From Marchantia polymorpha subsp. ruderalis (taxonomy: Eukaryota; Streptophyta; Marchantiopsida; Marchantiales; Marchantiaceae), in the NCBI GenBank assembly GCA_037833965.1, contig AP031351.1, forward strand, positions 5,902,501-5,966,500: a stretch of DNA of 64,000 nt, given 5' to 3'. The first letter of the stretch is position 1; each line of letters starts with the position of its first letter. The translations under genes and the position numbers were made by a program. Under the pieces are notes generated by a model that was not told where the DNA came from, did not search any database, and was given only the letters and a program-made list of their open reading frames with translations. Below, piece by piece: positions 62,201 to 64,000 of the stretch.

Positions 62201-64000
62201 GTGAATCATGTACGTTGTTACCTGAACAATCAGTGAGCTATAGATACTCGGGAAGACGAGGTAGAAAGAGAATGTCGATTATGAGAAGATAAATGACTTT
62301 CACACATACAAGTTAAACTACATACTCTTGCTGCAAACATATATTCATAAAATGTACAGTAAGACGGAACACTGTAAAGGTAGAAGAACAGATTCATACA
62401 TATTACACAAATAAAAGAAGCTAACAATAGAAGTCAACAGCAAAATATTATCACAGACAGTAGAGTATTTTCTTCCCATGTAGGTACAGATATATCGGTA
62501 CAAATTGCAGCTGCGGTAACGAGATAAACAATCCTTACATGTACAAACTGAGAATGCAATAGTTTCATGATGTTTGTATTTTACTAAATAGGAATGCATG
62601 ATTGTGTACACAAAAACATCGAAGATTGCTGAAACAGCTGAACTTTACAAAGTACTAAACACTGAAAACGTACAATTTTGTCAAAAAATTGCAGAGAAAA
62701 ATGATGCATACCCGAAAAATGAAACACTGGTTCATGTATATTTTCCTTTTGGTGACACAATTATTGCCTTGATAAAAAAATTAATTTTTTGTTTCCTCTA
62801 TATAGACGGTACTATATCAAGCAATATAATTTATACTACACCATCTATATGAAAGTGCAACCTAATTTATTATCAACACATTTTCATTTGAGAGGTCAAT
62901 AAATCTTGAAGTTAGAACAAAATGCTACTTCAGTCAAATTACCAAGTTTAAATATTATTGTCGGTTTAATTGAGATGTTGGTTTATTAGCCTCATCGAAT
63001 ATATCAACAAATATTAATAATTATAAATGAATATTTGTCTGTAGATTATATTGACTAAAAATTTTCTTAAAATATTATTGTAAAATTATATAAAATTATG
63101 AAATGAAATTTCTATTATTTTAGAATCACTTTACAGTTTTATCTTATGTTTGATGTCATATTTCTCAGTGATTATGAAGATGTCGATTATGTACAAGAAT
63201 TTCAACTAGACTTACTAGCACACTTATAGATGAATCTATAAGTTGAAAATATGTATTATTAAATATGGAGCTCACTATACTAGAAAAGTTGGATATGAAG
63301 AGCAAGAGAAAGCAGTGAAGAAGTAAATTTGATTGGATTGTTTCACAAATATAATTTGAATGCATGACACTACGAATCTTTAATATGATAGTCATAATGA
63401 TTTAAATCTACCTATGATTAAAGTGATGTTGATTAAAATGATACACATCGATATCAAGAAATACTGTTTCAAACCGTTTGTAAAAATATAAAATTATAAT
63501 TGAGGAAGTGAAGATTTATGATAAACATAATCTTGTTGTTGGTTTTACCAATGTGCTTTTACATTACATAGTACCACATGATAGAATTTGCATATTGTTA
63601 CAAGTACAACTTCATACATGATTTTACTCTGTATGTTTTTATATAGTCTAGTTTTTATATTGTTTAAATAATCTCATACAGATTTTTTCTATGTTTTTCA
63701 ATATTCATTAAAATCCATAGAGGTTACAGACTCTCAAACAGGAGTAAATAGAAAGATTCTTGATAGTTAAATACAATTTTGATAACTCTGAAATGTTTGT
63801 TCAATTAGTTGAAATTATATAAAGGTGTTTGCAAAAGCTCTTTGTAACACAAAATAAGATATGTATTGAAAAATAGTGCTCTATAGGTGGTTCATCTCGG
63901 CGAGATAAACCACATATTCAACGAACGTTTTGTGTTGTTCTGTATTTTGTGTCCTCTTTGTCGGTAATGCTTGTCATCTTGAACATCACTAACATTGAAC
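62200..64000. other. AT-rich terminal region
   Basis: AT-rich, with stops in all frames and a few frames of 60-90 codons that match nothing I know. No repeat ends or RNA genes were identified. Confidence 0.5.

Overview
This window looks like nuclear DNA of a land plant. Genes are split by many short GT-AG introns, six families match plant homologues closely, and plant-type retroelements are present. The mix of compact, GC-rich gene islands and long AT-rich deserts suggests a bryophyte, perhaps a thalloid liverwort, but the species cannot be fixed from sequence alone.

Six host protein genes can be supported exon by exon: a two-domain CrcB/FEX fluoride exporter (+, 8484-11091); a DUF4057 protein built from repeated modules (+, 26469-29496); an ERI1-like DEDDh 3'-5' exonuclease (-, 30547-32565); a TMEM234-family membrane protein (+, 32930-33376) that shares a 364-bp divergent promoter with the exonuclease; CNOT11, a CCR4-NOT subunit (-, 35142-39587); and the mitochondrial co-chaperonin CPN10 (+, 59279-60902). 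Two of them, CNOT11 and the ERI1-like nuclease, act on RNA. I see no sign of an operon-like shared pathway; neighbouring genes are arranged convergently or divergently.

Region by region. 1-5.9 kb is AT-rich and carries an intronless, decayed copy of an RGG/HABP4-PAI-RBP1 mRNA-binding protein gene, into which a pogo-like MITE has inserted. 5.9-17.6 kb is an island holding the fluoride exporter, with about 6.5 kb downstream that has no recognisable gene. 17.6-22.5 kb is AT-rich with a complete-looking hAT-type MITE and a probable solo copia LTR. 22.5-25 kb has mixed composition and no recognisable gene. 25-40 kb is the main gene cluster. 40-58.7 kb is an AT-rich desert holding an old, heavily decayed Ty1/copia fossil (about 46-50 kb), an unexplained GC-rich coding-like block (50.4-51.2 kb), and a very young Ty3/Gypsy chromovirus with nearly identical 420-bp LTRs and an AATAG target duplication. 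58.8-62 kb holds CPN10 and two long foldback hairpins, and the last 2 kb is AT-rich without a gene.

The most interesting observations are the exon-module architecture of the DUF4057 gene, including a spare paralogous exon; the CpG-decayed retrocopy with its in-frame MITE insertion; the orphan GC-rich block; the two near-perfect hairpins at CPN10; and a likely 16-nt microexon in CNOT11. All calls come from reading the sequence; no database search was run.
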